Source of the DNA: Pseudorasbora parva
Taxonomy: Eukaryota > Chordata > Actinopteri > Cypriniformes > Gobionidae
Reading direction: 5' to 3'
NCBI RefSeq assembly: GCF_024679245.1
Contig: NC_090183.1
Location: forward strand, 19,253,707 to 19,317,706
DNA length: 64,000 bases
The position numbers and the translations under genes are program-made. A model generated the notes under the pieces. That model saw nothing but the letters and a program-made list of their open reading frames with translations. It was not told where the DNA came from and made no database searches. Positions 37,446 through 50,368 of the stretch are shown piece after piece. Every line of letters starts with the position of its first letter. Position 1 is the stretch's first letter.

Positions 37446-39187
37446 TGCTGAAAACCCATAAATACACTGAGTTGTATAGATACAGCCATGTGTCTATTTT
37501 CGCAAGCACTACGTAAAATCTGTTAGCATGTTAGTCAAAAACACTTTGATGAATCGATTTGAATTCCATTCAACTTTTTGTTGGCACTGTCTGAAGATGA
37601 TCTCATTCAATGTTTGTGCAAATCAGATAAACAGTCTAGGAGTTGGAAAAAAAAATCGGATTTTTTTTTTTTGGCAGGAAAATTTGTGCAACAGAAAATT
37701 AGGTCATTGGGTGCAATCACAGCAACTTGAGCTAAGGAACCAGAGGAAGAAGAACAACAACATTGTATTTTAGGATATAACATTCCACATGTTGTGCTGT
37801 AGTTGTACACTATACTGCAAATATTACCAGGAATTCCATGATTCAAAATGTAATATGCACAGTATACTGTAGAATATACAGTAGAAACAGATTAGTATGG
37901 TATTCTGCACTTTGCAATGATTAACTTCTGCATAAGATAATTTGTGATCTCACTTCCTGTATAAGCTCTTTTTTTTTTAGATCTGCAAGCTCAGCAATGC
38001 TTTTTAATATCTCATACACATCACTAATCCACCCCTGACAAGTGGACTGCATTCCAACTTTCCGTCAGCACATGAGAGTAGAGATAAGAACCTGGATTAG
38101 TCAAGGACTAATAAGCAGATAACACGCATCGATCACCAGATCTACCTGACACTGAGACAGGTAGAGAACATTTAATAAGGACATGCAGTGCCAGAGTGAA
38201 GAGTGCCCAGCTTAGTATATCGGGAGCTGACAGACAGACAACTGTCAAACACAGTGCTTAAATTTGACCTGTAACCACCACTTCTTCTAGTATAAACATC
38301 AGTATATAAACTATTCTGATGTTTGGGAAATGAGGGGGAAAACAGAGAAGGACTGGTATCACAGTAAATCTCCAAGCTTTAGGCCAACTACACTTGCCTT
38401 GCCCACCAATCTGTCAGGAGCACGGCAACACTTCAATTTATATTTATCTTATTATATAACATTTATAACTCTCTCTTTAATAATTATTTTATGAATATGT
38501 ACAATCTATCAGCAGTAACTGTGCCTCGTACTCCTGCAAAGAAAATTGTCATCAATACTGGTGGCAGCAGAAGATTGGATCTCTGCTTGATGGTTAATTT
38601 AGTTCGATTTTTTTTTTAAATTTACTTGACTGTGCTATTCTGTATTTTCTACAGAAATGTTTAAAAATATGACTCGGGGATGCCAATAAATGTCTTTCTT
38701 TAATATTCTCCATCCTGAGAAATATATTAAATAGTGCACTTGAAACAACACGTCAAGCAGTGACGGCAACATTTAGGTGAACTGCCATTTAAATCGTGAA
38801 GGGAAAAAAAAGCAACCAAAATGTTACTATCCATGTTATAACTAATTTCAAACTTTGCTAGATTACTTATTTGGGGTCCTTTGTTTTTGTTTTCCTCATT
38901 ACTGGGAATTTAATCTATGGAAGTTGATGACTTGGATAAAGACCGGATTGGAATTCCAATCAAAATGTGGACAACTGCTTTTGCTTTTTAACTCTAGATT
39001 GAACAGTTTTGTCCGAGTTTTAACTGATTTGTGGATGGGAGCTGAGGTTACAGGAGGTTGCATTTGGTTAAGGAGTGACTTTAGGTTGCATTTCTCTATT
39101 GTTCAATTCAAGTACATTTTTACAAGAGCAGGCCAGAAAAGAAGGGTTAGAGGCAGAGGAAAAAATGCAACAACGGAACAAAGTTAA
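37446..39187. other. Intronic sequence, nothing recognised
   Basis: AT-rich, with only short frames and mononucleotide runs. No element ends or conserved protein segments were seen. Confidence 0.5.
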
Positions 39188-40428
39188 AGGGGGATAGGTA
39201 GGACTGATCTAAAACACTTTTGTCCAAATTTGTTTAAACTTTCTTTATATGTCAATACATAAATAAAATGTAAGTACTCTGAAAAGGAGAGTATAAAAAT
39301 CGAGTGACTCTAGACTTTTTAATCTGCAATAAACACTGCTCATTATTTTCGTTTGGGACGAAACAAATGATTGGCTTGGGCGACTGTCACTCTCTCTCGC
39401 TACCATGGCGACCACCGCTTTCGCAAAAGGATCTGCCCACATGCGCGCGCTCGTTTGATTTGAGCAGTTCAAGAGGCAAGAAACCTAGGCAAAATAATGG
39501 CAGAGAAAGAGCATTCAAAATTCACAGTGCAGGGTTTTGCAGTCAGCGAAGGCAAACAATGCAAAAAAGGAAGACAGTACGAGAAAAGGCAATGCACAGA
39601 AAGTCTTTGGATAAACAAAGAAATCAAACGCGAGTAAATATCTGCGTGGCTTTTCAACGATGGTGAGAACTGAGGGACCTGAAAAACGACTCATTGCTGG
39701 CTGTATTTCTGCTGGACATGTAATCTTTCATTTTGATTATACATTTTTTTGGTTTATGTTTTCATGAAGCATGAGCACATGAAGCTGCCTAATATAGCTA
39801 ACATAACATTACTTAGCATAAAGTTACAATGTTATACACTTAGCCATTAGTATGATAAATACTCAATATGTTTAGCTCAAGTTGATCGCTGTTGTGTTGA
39901 ATTTCGCAAAATGTAACTTTAGATAACAAAATGCATGTGTAAAAGCTAATACACTGCATCCAGGAACTTTTTTTTTAGAACTAAGTTCTAAGCTTTAGCT
40001 ACAACTAATCAACAATGCTTTCATCATGGAAACTCTTACATGCAAAACACAGTATATGTTATGAATCTTACACGAAATTCATCTTCATTACAGTTTAACT
40101 CATGTTATTGGAAAAACATGACACTACCTGTTTTCTTTGCCTTATAAATATAACTAGCTCGTTACCAAATCAAACAAAAATATATTTTAAACTTTACTTT
40201 ATCGGTATTCTAGCTTGATAGTGAGTACTAAAAGACATCTTATTTGGAAAGAGCCCAGAAGGGAGAAGGTGGAGTGAATGGAAATAATGAGCTGTCTTTA
40301 AAACAGTCGTGAGAGGTCTACAGACACTCTTTTTCAGAGTACTTACATTTTAATTATGTATTGATATATAAAGAGTTTAAACAAATTTGGAAAAAAAGTT
40401 TTTTAACCAATTCCTACCTATCCTACCT
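39188..40428. mobile_element. TTAA element with about 105-bp TIRs
   Basis: The left arm (39188-39290) and right arm (about 40330-40428) are inverted copies sharing GATAGGTAGGA, CCAAATTTGTTTAAAC and TGTAAGTACTCTGAAAA. TTAA lies outside at 39184-39187 and 40429-40432. An exon-like frame inside ends in the TRVNI..AF.RW motif, described separately. Confidence 0.75.
39304..39665 (+). pseudogene. Exon-like ORF ending in a TRVNI..AF.RW motif
   Basis: An open frame rich in Lys, Arg and Gln ends RNQTRVNICVAFQRW just before a GATG|GTGAGA donor-like site. A very similar motif (GRTRINIGPAFAHWREL) occurs in the unrelated-looking TTAA element at 60189-62840. This suggests a first exon of a transposon protein with a basic DNA-binding-like segment. 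The exact 5' end is unknown and no downstream exon is present. Confidence 0.45.
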
Positions 40429-40656
40429 TTAAGAGAGATGGGAGAAACTGGACAAACCTTTTATGCTCCAGACAGGGTTATTTATTTCACCCAGTAATCC
40501 CAAACAGATTGTCGAGTAAATTAATTAAATTTCTATACTTGGCAGGTTTCAATAGGGGCACATTCCTCTTGCCTCTTCTTATCGTTTCCCACGTTCTCTC
40601 TCCCTCACTTTCTTATTTGCCAGATTATCTGTTTCTCTTTCTCTTCTCATCAAATA

Positions 40657-40677
40657 AATAAAGAAAGAAAGAAAGAT

Positions 40678-40768
<91 letters not shown>
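40657..40768. repeat. (GAAA)n microsatellite
   Basis: About 110 bp of GAAA repeats with one GATA interruption. It lies about 200 bp before the young LTR element. Confidence 0.95.
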
Positions 40769-40963
40769 ATCTTACAGAATAATCAGTCTTCTCTTTTTTG
40801 TTTAATGGTGCATAAGTCATTTGCATTTAAAAAAAAATATAATAAAGAAAATGTCAACAATTTGTAGACATGTAAAGGAAAATTTAAGACTAATAGGAGG
40901 CTACTCTTTTTTACTCTAAATGGAAGTGTACAGACGTTTACATTACACTATAGTATATGCTTA

Positions 40964-41950
40964 TGTAAGACTGAAAAAACTAGTATATGCCGAAATGTCT
41001 GAATGAAGAACAAGGACTCTCTGAGAAAATAAAGGAAATTAACATCTGAACTGTCCCTCACACAGCACTGGAGACGCAAGTCTCACCTCACTATCAGCTA
41101 ATCTACATCTTTCCCTTTTGACCCACTCTCCCCCAATTCCTTCCCACTTTCATGCTGAGATCACTGAAAATACACCCAGAATCTCTATATTACAATGTCA
41201 ATCCACACGATACAGTATTATATGTGTTTGATATCGTTTGAAATGTCTCAGTGCGACTGGTACAACGATCTCATCCTCACAGAAGTTAATCAAAAGATAA
41301 TCAATGTTTTAAGAGTTTAAAGATATCTTGTCTTAGTTTGGTGGGTGTGGCTTTCAGCCATTTGGCCTTTACATCAATACAAGTTTTGATCAATGCAAAT
41401 TCCCATTGTGCACTCGTGTTTACATTTGAAAGAGTTTGTGCATTTGTTTCTGGGTATTTAAGGAAATGTTGCAAAGAGCTCAGGGCTTGACACTTTAAAC
41501 CGGTCAGCCCGTAATGCTGGATGTCTCAAGATAGCCAGCATTATGTAGTTTTCAGAAGTCAGGTATATATTTCATTCTTTACTTCAGAGTATTTGGTGTT
41601 ATATATGGATTACCTTTGAATTGACTATGTAATTGGCTTTATACATTTACCTGACTGTTAAATAAATTGTTACACTTTTATTGATTCTGACTTGCTCTGG
41701 AATTATTCAGGTTGGGTATAATTTCAACGAAGGGTTAAACGGAATAATTAAATGTGTAGTTAAACTATTAAAAATGAATGACCAAATAACCAATTGGCAT
41801 TCTAACCCAAATTCTAAATTATAATTAAATGGAGTCAGATAACGAGGAATTGGAAATAAAATCCCCTTTTCCCCGCTGAAAAGACGAACGCGCAGCGACC
41901 TTCACCCGCCGATCGTTGGCCTCCATTGGGACGATTTGGGCGGCCTTACA
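40964..41950 (+). repeat. 5' LTR of the young LTR element
   Basis: 987 bp, TG...CA termini, one mismatch to the 3' copy at 46244-47230. Confidence 0.93.
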
Positions 41951-41953
41951 AAA

Positions 41954-41971
41954 TGGTGACCAGCTTCCGTG
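41954..41971 (+). promoter_or_regulatory. Probable primer-binding site
   Basis: TGGTGACCAGCTTCCGTG begins three bases after the 5' LTR. The opening TGG matches the CCA end of any tRNA. I could not assign the tRNA species. Confidence 0.5.
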
Positions 41972-42399
41972 ATGTTGCGACTCTCTTACGAGCAACGTCT
42001 TTTCAGCGAAGTATTCGATTTTAAAATCAACAAGAGGTTTGAGCTTCTCTTTCTTCAGCTGTTCTGGTAAGTAAAATTCTTTTTGCCTTTTTAGAAATGT
42101 TTAGGGAAAAACAGACGCATCCCATATAGACACATTAATAGAATGGGTCGGAATACCCAATGTTAGACCGGAACCGCAATCCGGTGGGGTTTAAGAATTT
42201 AGATACAATCACATATCAGGGACATGATAGCGACAGCGCAGTAGAGGAATTAAAACTCATGTTATAGATTTTAAAATATTTCTTTGTCGGCGTAGACCTA
42301 CAACAACTAAACCTAAATTGGAAAAACATCTTCCAAACTATTTCCTGAGACTCAATAAACATTTGTAAATTAGAGCGTTTTTAAAATCAGCTAAATGCT

Positions 42400-43225
42400 T
42401 TCTCCGTTGTTTTATTAGCTGCAACAAACTAGCAACACACGATGAGAACGAGCAAACAATAGAATTAAAAATCTAAGTTTGCAAACAATTGGAAGGCATT
42501 TGTGATTTGATAGATACGCACGTTGATGCATTTGTTTATGAAAAACAAAGTTGGGAAAAACAGGCTGATGCAACATGTAAAAATGAAGAGAACTTTTTGT
42601 TTGATCAAAATTGGCTACAGCTATTATTGCTACACAGCTAAATAAATTACTAATTGAGCTGTTAGCCCTGACTGAGAAGTGTAAAAATCAAGAGGAGACC
42701 ATTGCAGATCTCAAGGCTGAACTAGTAGCTAAAAAGTTCATGCCTCCCAAAACGCTTAACAGTGATGGGACTAAAAAGCATGTTCATTTCTTAGATGAGG
42801 TGACTTGCTCTAATGAATCTGAAATGTTTAGTTCAGAAAATGCATGTGCAACTCGAGGAAGTGTGCCTATTTCAGTTCTTAAGGTGATGCAGCACTGCAA
42901 TAGCCCAGAGTCATGTACCAGACCACATGGTGCTCAAGCATTAGAGAGTCATGAAAATCCTCAAACTCCAGGAGAACAAAGCAGTCAAACCTATGGCAAA
43001 GAGAACAGGTTTTGCAGTTCCTGTCAGAAAATAGGCCATTCAGAGGTAACATGCTGGTCATTGGGCAGGGGTCGACCGCCACCTTATTTTCAGAAAAACA
43101 GGAAATTCCTTTCTAAGGGTAAAGATAATCGCTCATTTGAAGGTACAACTCTCAGTGAGCTAACTGCATTGTTCATGCAAGGTCTTCACCTATTAACCTC
43201 ACTTGCTGGTGGGCTAGTAGCCTAA
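42400..43225 (+). pseudogene. Broken gag with CCHC zinc knuckle
   Basis: From about 42430 the frame encodes a charged gag-like stretch with an in-frame stop near 42475. Near 42640 the sense switches frame into a 204-codon stretch (open from 42605 to 43225) that has no ATG of its own. This second part has a leucine-rich probable coiled coil (LNKLLIELLALTEK...) and, near 43014-43055, CSSCQKIGHSEVTC, a C-X2-C-X4-H-X4-C zinc knuckle like retroviral nucleocapsid. A basic, Arg-Pro-rich tail follows. Gag would package the RNA; this copy is not functional as read. The family is unknown to me. Confidence 0.65.
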
Positions 43226-45262
43226 TAGCAATGAGTTTAATAGTTAAAACATCCAAATTGCAGTGATCCTGCTTGTATTTTCAAATTTGTAATTGTAAAT
43301 AAACGTGCGCATTGAACACACATAGTTGTTTGTGTTAATAAAAACACCTAGGCTATTTAAGTTTATTCTTTAAAAAACAAGATTGCTTTACTGTAAGTGT
43401 ATGAAACACTTAGGATAAAGGTTGTAGATGCTATGCATTCTAGACCATGTATCTTGTAAAAACAGAATAAATGTGTTTCTATGTTGAATTTGTTTGTCTC
43501 CCATGTGGAGCATAGGATTGCCATGTGGCTACAGTGTTATTTACAATTGCATTAACCATGAAAATACTATAACGTATGTTGTGTTAATAACTCAGGTGAT
43601 CATGTACATCCATGACACCACAAGACTACGCTCAGGTTAGTAACACGGACTAAAACACAGTTTTCGGTGGAGCATTAAAGCACACCAGGCTGATGTTTTA
43701 GAGCTCCGACTAACACATTGGCGTTCAGATACGTAGACTTGGACTGCGGGTTGAAAGACTAAAGACGTCTTCCGTTTAGAACAATAACAAATTGTTAGAC
43801 CAATCTAAATAGGGCAACCCTAATTCCTGATTGTTGTAATATTGCTCTAATTATGTAGACGTGGAAAACCACGGCATGATTATAGAAAGTCACTATTAGA
43901 GATAGTAAGTTGGTCACTTGATTCTGTGGTGGTGGTCATGGGCCTCTGATTAAAAGCAATTTACATTAATTACGAGAATTAAAATCCAAGGGGACTGAAC
44001 AAAACTATCTTGGAATGATCAACGTGTAGCACGGGCGTCCAAGATATCAGTCACTGGCCTCTACTGAATGACCAAGACTGACGAGTTTGCGAAAGAGATT
44101 GTATTAGACTCAATGTTATCGGAATCTTGATTACTGAGTATAACACAATGTATAAGAATTGAATTGAAAGAAAATAGAAACCTAAAGTTAATGATTAACA
44201 TAATCATTTAAAGCCTTTTCATTTTATGGAGTCAGATGAAAAAATGAGGTAATACATATAAATACATGTATTGGATTTAATATTATTGTGTTGCATTGGT
44301 TCAATTCCCAGGTCACAGAGACCTCAATTAATCAAATGTGTGTGTGACATCGTAAGCAGACAACACCAAAACAGGTGAATCAATTTCTGCCCACAGATCT
44401 GACTGTAAGGAGAGCAACTGGAAATAAATCCATGGGAACCAACCCATCGGAATTCATGACAGTATGAGCGATAAAAGCTCTGATTAATTCAGAAAAATTC
44501 TCCAGCAGAACTGGGGTCTCTAATGCTCACAGCAGACTGTGAAGGCTCGACTGTAAGAACAGTTTTAAGGTGTCACACACTTTACTAAAACAACAGCAGC
44601 AATTCAGACCTGGCCGATGAAACTCTGTTTCATGTGACAGCCAGGATGAAAATTGCATCATGCATAATAGTGGCATTCAAATAAGTCCACACCTGACTGT
44701 GAAGCTGTTGATAATGTCAGAATTAACTGTGATTCTCTGCATTATTTTTGTCTCAGGTTTACAACTGCAATTCCTTGGAGAACGGACGCTGGAAAGGGGC
44801 TAACACCCCAAAGTGGGCAAACTCAACAATGGAATTGTCAGAGCAACTTGAAATGAGGGAGATGGGTGCGAATACACTTGATGGGGTCATTCACACTTCA
44901 CAAAATGTATACATGATCTCCCAGTGTAGCACTGGAACTAAATTTTGCAACACAGATTGTTATTGATAAGACTCCACCCATCTCCCAAAAACAAACACGG
45001 AACACACACTTTCTTCACTACACCCTCATATCACCTGAAACAGATCAAATCTATCCAGGCTGTACACTACACATCAAAGATGGCATAGAGTCCAAAAGTG
45101 TTACTTCACTAAAGATCTATTGTCCATCTTTTCACACCAACAGATCCAAATAGCTTCAAACACACAGGACAGTATAGTTGGTCCCATGATGACAGTCTAT
45201 GAAAGACACACATAGCAAATGCTATTCACTACATCCTACCAACTCATAGGACTGCACACACA

Positions 45263-45315
<53 letters not shown>

Positions 45316-46243
45316 GCACACACACACACACTCACGCACACACACTGTGACAAGGAATACACAATCTCCATTATTGTATGATTAAACATATTTAGATCTG
45401 CCTTAATTGCATTGGAAGATTCCTGAACACACACAGTGGTTATTATATATATATGTATATCTTCATAATTGTGATTGAATATTGAATATTATTGATGATG
45501 TTATTATTATATGCATATCGTCTATTTAAATATATAAACTGCACTGACTTTTTGCTACATTTCCTTAGGTAATTCAGACCAAAAATACTTAAATTCCGCT
45601 GTCACTTTATCCCAGTGATAGTGAAGAATTAGGTGATTAAATACCACCCCACCAATTATGACCTTAAAAAAACACTTGAGAGAAGGTGTACCAATCGCAC
45701 TGCTGACGTGAACCCACATTGTTTTTTATTTTTGTTTTCTTGCATTGTATGTTCTTATGCATTTCTCTATGGCTTTAAGTTCATCAGTGTTCAGTCGTTA
45801 AGTGGACATTAAGACTCTTTTCAGGTGTCAACTACGGAGAAGCCTTCCACCCATTGAAATCTACCCAGTGAACCACACCATTGGAGGTGTGAGGATTACA
45901 CAAGGAGAGTCAGATTATCGGGAAGGTGCTACAGAAGCAGAAGCTTCCCCATGAAGAAGTGACACGTTAACTGAACATTCACCAAGGTCCGAGACTGACT
46001 CTATGAACATGCTGTGCTGAACCACAGGTAGAACACCTGAACACATTCACCCACCAGCTTAAACTCAAGCTACACACACCTGGTGAGACGGTGTCCTGCA
46101 GGTGAACAAAGAACCTTCCAAAGGGCTCTGCAGCTGCTAAGACAATTTCGTCATCTCAAGGATTGAACCAACGTCTAACCAACGTCTAACAGTGATCCCA
46201 TAGGACCACCAGAGTTTGACCCATTGGGATCAAGAGGTGGAAC
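43226..46243. other. Non-coding interior of the LTR element
   Basis: Three kilobases without a recognisable pol or env frame on either strand. A (CA)n microsatellite occupies about 45259-45348, partly broken by CACTCACG units. A purine stretch at 46232-46243 abuts the 3' LTR. Confidence 0.6.
45259..45348. repeat. (CA)n microsatellite
   Basis: About 90 bp of CA repeats with a few CT and CG interruptions, inside the LTR element. Confidence 0.93.
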
Positions 46244-47230
46244 TGTAAGACTGAAAAAACTAGTATATGCCGAAATGTCTGAATGAAGAACAAGGACTCT
46301 CTGAGAAAATAAAGGAAATTAACATCTGAACTGTCCCTCACACAGCACTGGAGACGCAAGTCTCACCTCACTATCAGCTAATCTACATCTTTCCCTTTTG
46401 ACCCACTCTCCCCCAATTCCTTCCCACTTTCATGCTGAGATCACTGAAAATACACCCAGAATCTCTATATTACAATGTCAATCCACACGATACAGTATTA
46501 TATGTGTTTGATATCGTTTGAAATGTCTCAGTGCGACTGGTACAACGATCTCATCCTCACAGAAGTTAATCAAAAGATAATCAATGTTTTAAGAGTTTAA
46601 AGATATCTTGTCTTAGTTTGGTGGGTGTGGCTTTCAGCCATTTGGCCTTTACATCAATACAAGTTTTGATCAATGCAAATTCCCATTGTGCACTCGTGTT
46701 TACATTTGAAAGAGTTTGTGCATTTGTTTCTGGGTATTTAAGGAAATGTTGCAAAGAGCTCAGGGCTTGACACTTTAAACCGGTCAGCCCGTAATGCTGG
46801 ATGTCTCAAGATAGCCAGCATTCTGTAGTTTTCAGAAGTCAGGTATATATTTCATTCTTTACTTCAGAGTATTTGGTGTTATATATGGATTACCTTTGAA
46901 TTGACTATGTAATTGGCTTTATACATTTACCTGACTGTTAAATAAATTGTTACACTTTTATTGATTCTGACTTGCTCTGGAATTATTCAGGTTGGGTATA
47001 ATTTCAACGAAGGGTTAAACGGAATAATTAAATGTGTAGTTAAACTATTAAAAATGAATGACCAAATAACCAATTGGCATTCTAACCCAAATTCTAAATT
47101 ATAATTAAATGGAGTCAGATAACGAGGAATTGGAAATAAAATCCCCTTTTCCCCGCTGAAAAGACGAACGCGCAGCGACCTTCACCCGCCGATCGTTGGC
47201 CTCCATTGGGACGATTTGGGCGGCCTTACA
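46244..47230 (+). repeat. 3' LTR of the young LTR element
   Basis: 987 bp, one mismatch to the 5' copy. Its right edge is followed by CTTA, the target duplication. Confidence 0.93.
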
Positions 47231-47664
47231 CTTATGATTTGAGAGCATCTACTAAAACTAAATCATGCATCTGGGTCAACAAGTTAAGCATTTGGGTAAT
47301 TGCCATAGACAATAGAATACATTTAACTATGAGAAAATGCCTGTCAGAAAATATAGAAGCAAGAATGTGAAGGTAATTTTTACATAACATAGATAAAATA
47401 TATTGCCAGGTATATGGAAGTACACCATTAATGTGAAATGAATGTTGTCCTTGCATATTACCGGGCAATATATCACATTTACCAGCGCAACATAGTCCTG
47501 ACAAGAATTTAAAAAACTGGATGTAACTTTGCACAGCAATATTACAAGTAATAACATCGGGCTGTATAAGTCGTATAGGCATAGATTTCAAAATGTGTTC
47601 AATGTGACTTGGCTCATAGACTTTTATTGTGTGTCACTTTAAATACCTTTTTAGTTTGTTTTAA

Positions 47665-48870
47665 AGGGGGGGTGAAATGCTGTTTCATGCATACTGAGCT
47701 TTTTACACTGTTAAAGACTTGGATTCCCATCCTAAACATAGACAAAGTTTCAAAAAACTAATGTTGGACGTTTGATAGATTATTTCTGTGTCAAAAATAC
47801 TCCTTCCGGTTTCTCACAAGTTTCGGCGAGTTTTTTTCGAGTATGGGTCTACTTGACGTTAATAAGAGCGGAAGGTCCTTGTATGGGCCGTACGGGCTCT
47901 TCTCCCGGTAGGGTGCGCACGCGCGTGACTAGAGCACGCCGTAAACAGTCTCTCAGATGCAGATCCAGTCGTCCGTGAACACTTATGTGGCGCCGCGCTT
48001 CTCTTTATTCCTATGGGTGACGTCGAGCGACTTCAACGCTTCAGCACAGCATTCCGGGAAAGCAGCGCTGCATTTGAACAGATTTGAACGCAGAAATGAC
48101 GGGAAGCTTCACAACATCGTTTCAGTTGCGTCTCAAAATGGATTTACACACCACTGCTGTCAGGACTTTACCAAATCATACCAAAGAAGTGTGTTTTTGA
48201 CGGAGCAGTCCCAGCGATAAAGGTTCGGTCCTGCTTTGGAAGCAGCCGGTGAGTTAACTTAAACTGCTTCAAATGTCTCTGCTTTTGGCTACGGACACAT
48301 GAGTAAACATCAGTAAACGACACGAATGCGTGCTTCATCATTCAAATGCGCTAACGGTTACTCCATTGTTGTTCTGTATAACGTTACAGTATTCTGACGT
48401 GCAAAACCGTTTTGCTTGCTACTTCTAAGGTCTAGTCGCATACAATAGTCCATAAACCGAATCATGTCCTCATACACTGCGAGTAAAGACACAGAAATGT
48501 GGAGAGGCCACTAAATACAGTAACTTACATACCACAGAGACGGACGTCCTGATGTTGCCGTTTCTCCTGTTCAATTTATTTCTCCCTCAGATTTGATTCT
48601 GGATCATTATCTGTATTAGCTGAGATAGCCATGGGTTTCTCCACGCTTGAGGACGTCACCGCTTTGCGCGCTTGTCATTCTTTAGCTCCGCCCACACGAT
48701 ACGCCTCCAGGCGCTCGGTTTTTTCCGGAAAGACTCGGTACAGCCTATATTTCTTTTATAAATATGATAAAACTAAAGACTTTTCAGAGATATGAAGGAT
48801 GCAATACTACTCTATAGGTACTCAAGATTGACATGAGATTGACTGAAACTGAGTGTTTCACCCCCCCCCT
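47665..48870. mobile_element. Kolobok-like TTAA element, copy B (diverged)
   Basis: It is flanked by TTAA (47661-47664 and 48871-48874), with ends AGGGGGGGTGAAATGCTG and ...GAGTGTTTCACCCCCCCCC. The left 200 bp and right 150 bp align with copies A and C, but the centre differs. A decayed THAP exon end (GAVPAI, before a GTGAGT donor at 48249) sits on the plus strand. A decayed acidic exon starts at 48632 on the minus strand (DPES kept, then a stop). It is an older or separate subfamily with the same two-exon layout. Confidence 0.7.
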
Positions 48871-49844
48871 TTAACTAACACATCGAAATGCCAGTGATGT
48901 TTTTGACAAAGCTTAGGGGTGTTAGATTCCAGGATTTTTGGAGTTGACTCCGACTCCTGATTCCCACTGTAGGAGGGTGTACTCCTCGAATTCATTTACT
49001 TTACATCAAAACAGGGTCAGACATAAGACAATATGGCAGTCGTTACACACCTAATTTATTTATCTCTGACAAAAAGTCTTAAAATACTCTTCTTAAAACA
49101 TACTTTAATGTGACTTTTCAAATTAGTTAAATTTAGCACTGACTTGCTGAGTAGGCCTAGCTATCAACGGAGCTACCTGTTGCCAATCCCTAATTTTACA
49201 GAGGAAAGTGTCACGAAAAACTGCCATAGTCGAATATTATGTCAGAATTATATACACGAGAAAGAAGGTAATTATTTAATTATTCAGGCTAATGTTTGGG
49301 TGATGGCTCTAAACACACATGATCATTGTTTTAAAAGCTTAAAAGGTGTTTGGACAGGAGAGTTAAAGATACTAAACATTTATACAATACATACAATAAT
49401 GTACATTTATTAATATTTATTCTTGATTTAAATAATTTTTTTTAAATAATTTATGGCTAGTTTAATGATTATGTACACAAGGGTTAACCATGGAAAATCA
49501 AATCTATATTTCTTGAATTAAAATACCATCAACTAAACTAAAGCTGGCACGTAGGTATATATAATTACAAACTAAAGTATCTATATGTTATCTATTTCTA
49601 ATTTGAGCTACAGTACATGTAAGGTATGTGACAAAGTTTCTATGACAAAGTTTCTGCGACAGCTTTCTGACGCGGTGTAATACGTCAGTGTCTGAATTTC
49701 CCACTTAATTTCATTCACTTCATGCTTATATAGTGCACTCAACTGCCATGCACTATATAGGTATTAGAGAATCAGTAAACAAGTGGGCGAATTCGGACAC
49801 AGCAAAAGAGACGACACGGAGGCTATTCAGAGTCAAGGAATTTA

Positions 49845-50368
49845 CTCTTTTGAGATTATATAGAGATTATAGGTGAAACGGATAATAGAAATGGTGCTAA
49901 TTTGCGCTTATCCTGGATGTTTAAACCGACGTAAAAGTAAAAATATCCAGCTCTTTGGCTGGATATCAACACACCCATAAACGTACTAAAGTTGTGGAGG
50001 GTCTGCAGCGATCATTTTTCCCCTGATGATTTTACAAAGCAAGGACTAGATATCTCTCTCATGTAAAACCATTCTTACCAAATATATGATGACCATATAA
50101 AAAAGTAGTAGTTAGAGAAATGCAAGTAACGCCCTCCGAAAAATGGTTTTACTAACTTACATCAAAACTCCATTTTATTGCTCATTCATGTAATGCCAGC
50201 TTTACAAATAGAAATAACCCATACAAAGACGTTGTTCACATACCTCCGTTGGATGCGGAAAAAACTAATGCGCAAGCATACGTAATTGTTTTCTTTTACG
50301 TCGGTTTAAACATCCAGGATAAGCACAAATTAGTACCATTTCTATTAGCCGTTTCACCTATAATCTCT
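49845..50368. mobile_element. Fold-back structure carrying a decayed THAP exon
   Basis: About 85 bp at 49845-49935 returns in inverted form at 50283-50368. The left arm includes the ATG (49891) of a second, different THAP frame: CAYPGC near the start and, one frame over, VCSDHFSPDDF near 50003-50036, interrupted by stops. Only the start of the exon lies in the inverted arm. A TTAA-type terminus (GTGAACTATCCCTTTAA, ending at 50810) lies to the right without a visible partner. Confidence 0.5.

Larger units (their letters stand above)
40964..47230 (+). mobile_element. Very young non-autonomous LTR retroelement
   Basis: Two 987-bp LTRs (40964-41950 and 46244-47230) start TGTAAGACTG and end GGCCTTACA. 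Aligning them line by line shows a single difference (A at 41543, C at 46823). The host is duplicated as CTTA (40960-40963 and 47231-47234). A TGG-starting primer site follows three bases after the 5' LTR, and an AAGAGGTGG purine stretch precedes the 3' LTR. The 4.3-kb interior holds only a broken gag with a zinc knuckle. No protease, reverse transcriptase or integrase was found, so it must have used proteins from another element. Confidence 0.88.

Noticed and set aside
47232..47591. 119-codon minus-strand frame beside the LTR element
   Set aside because: No recognisable domain and AT-rich composition; no splice or promoter context.
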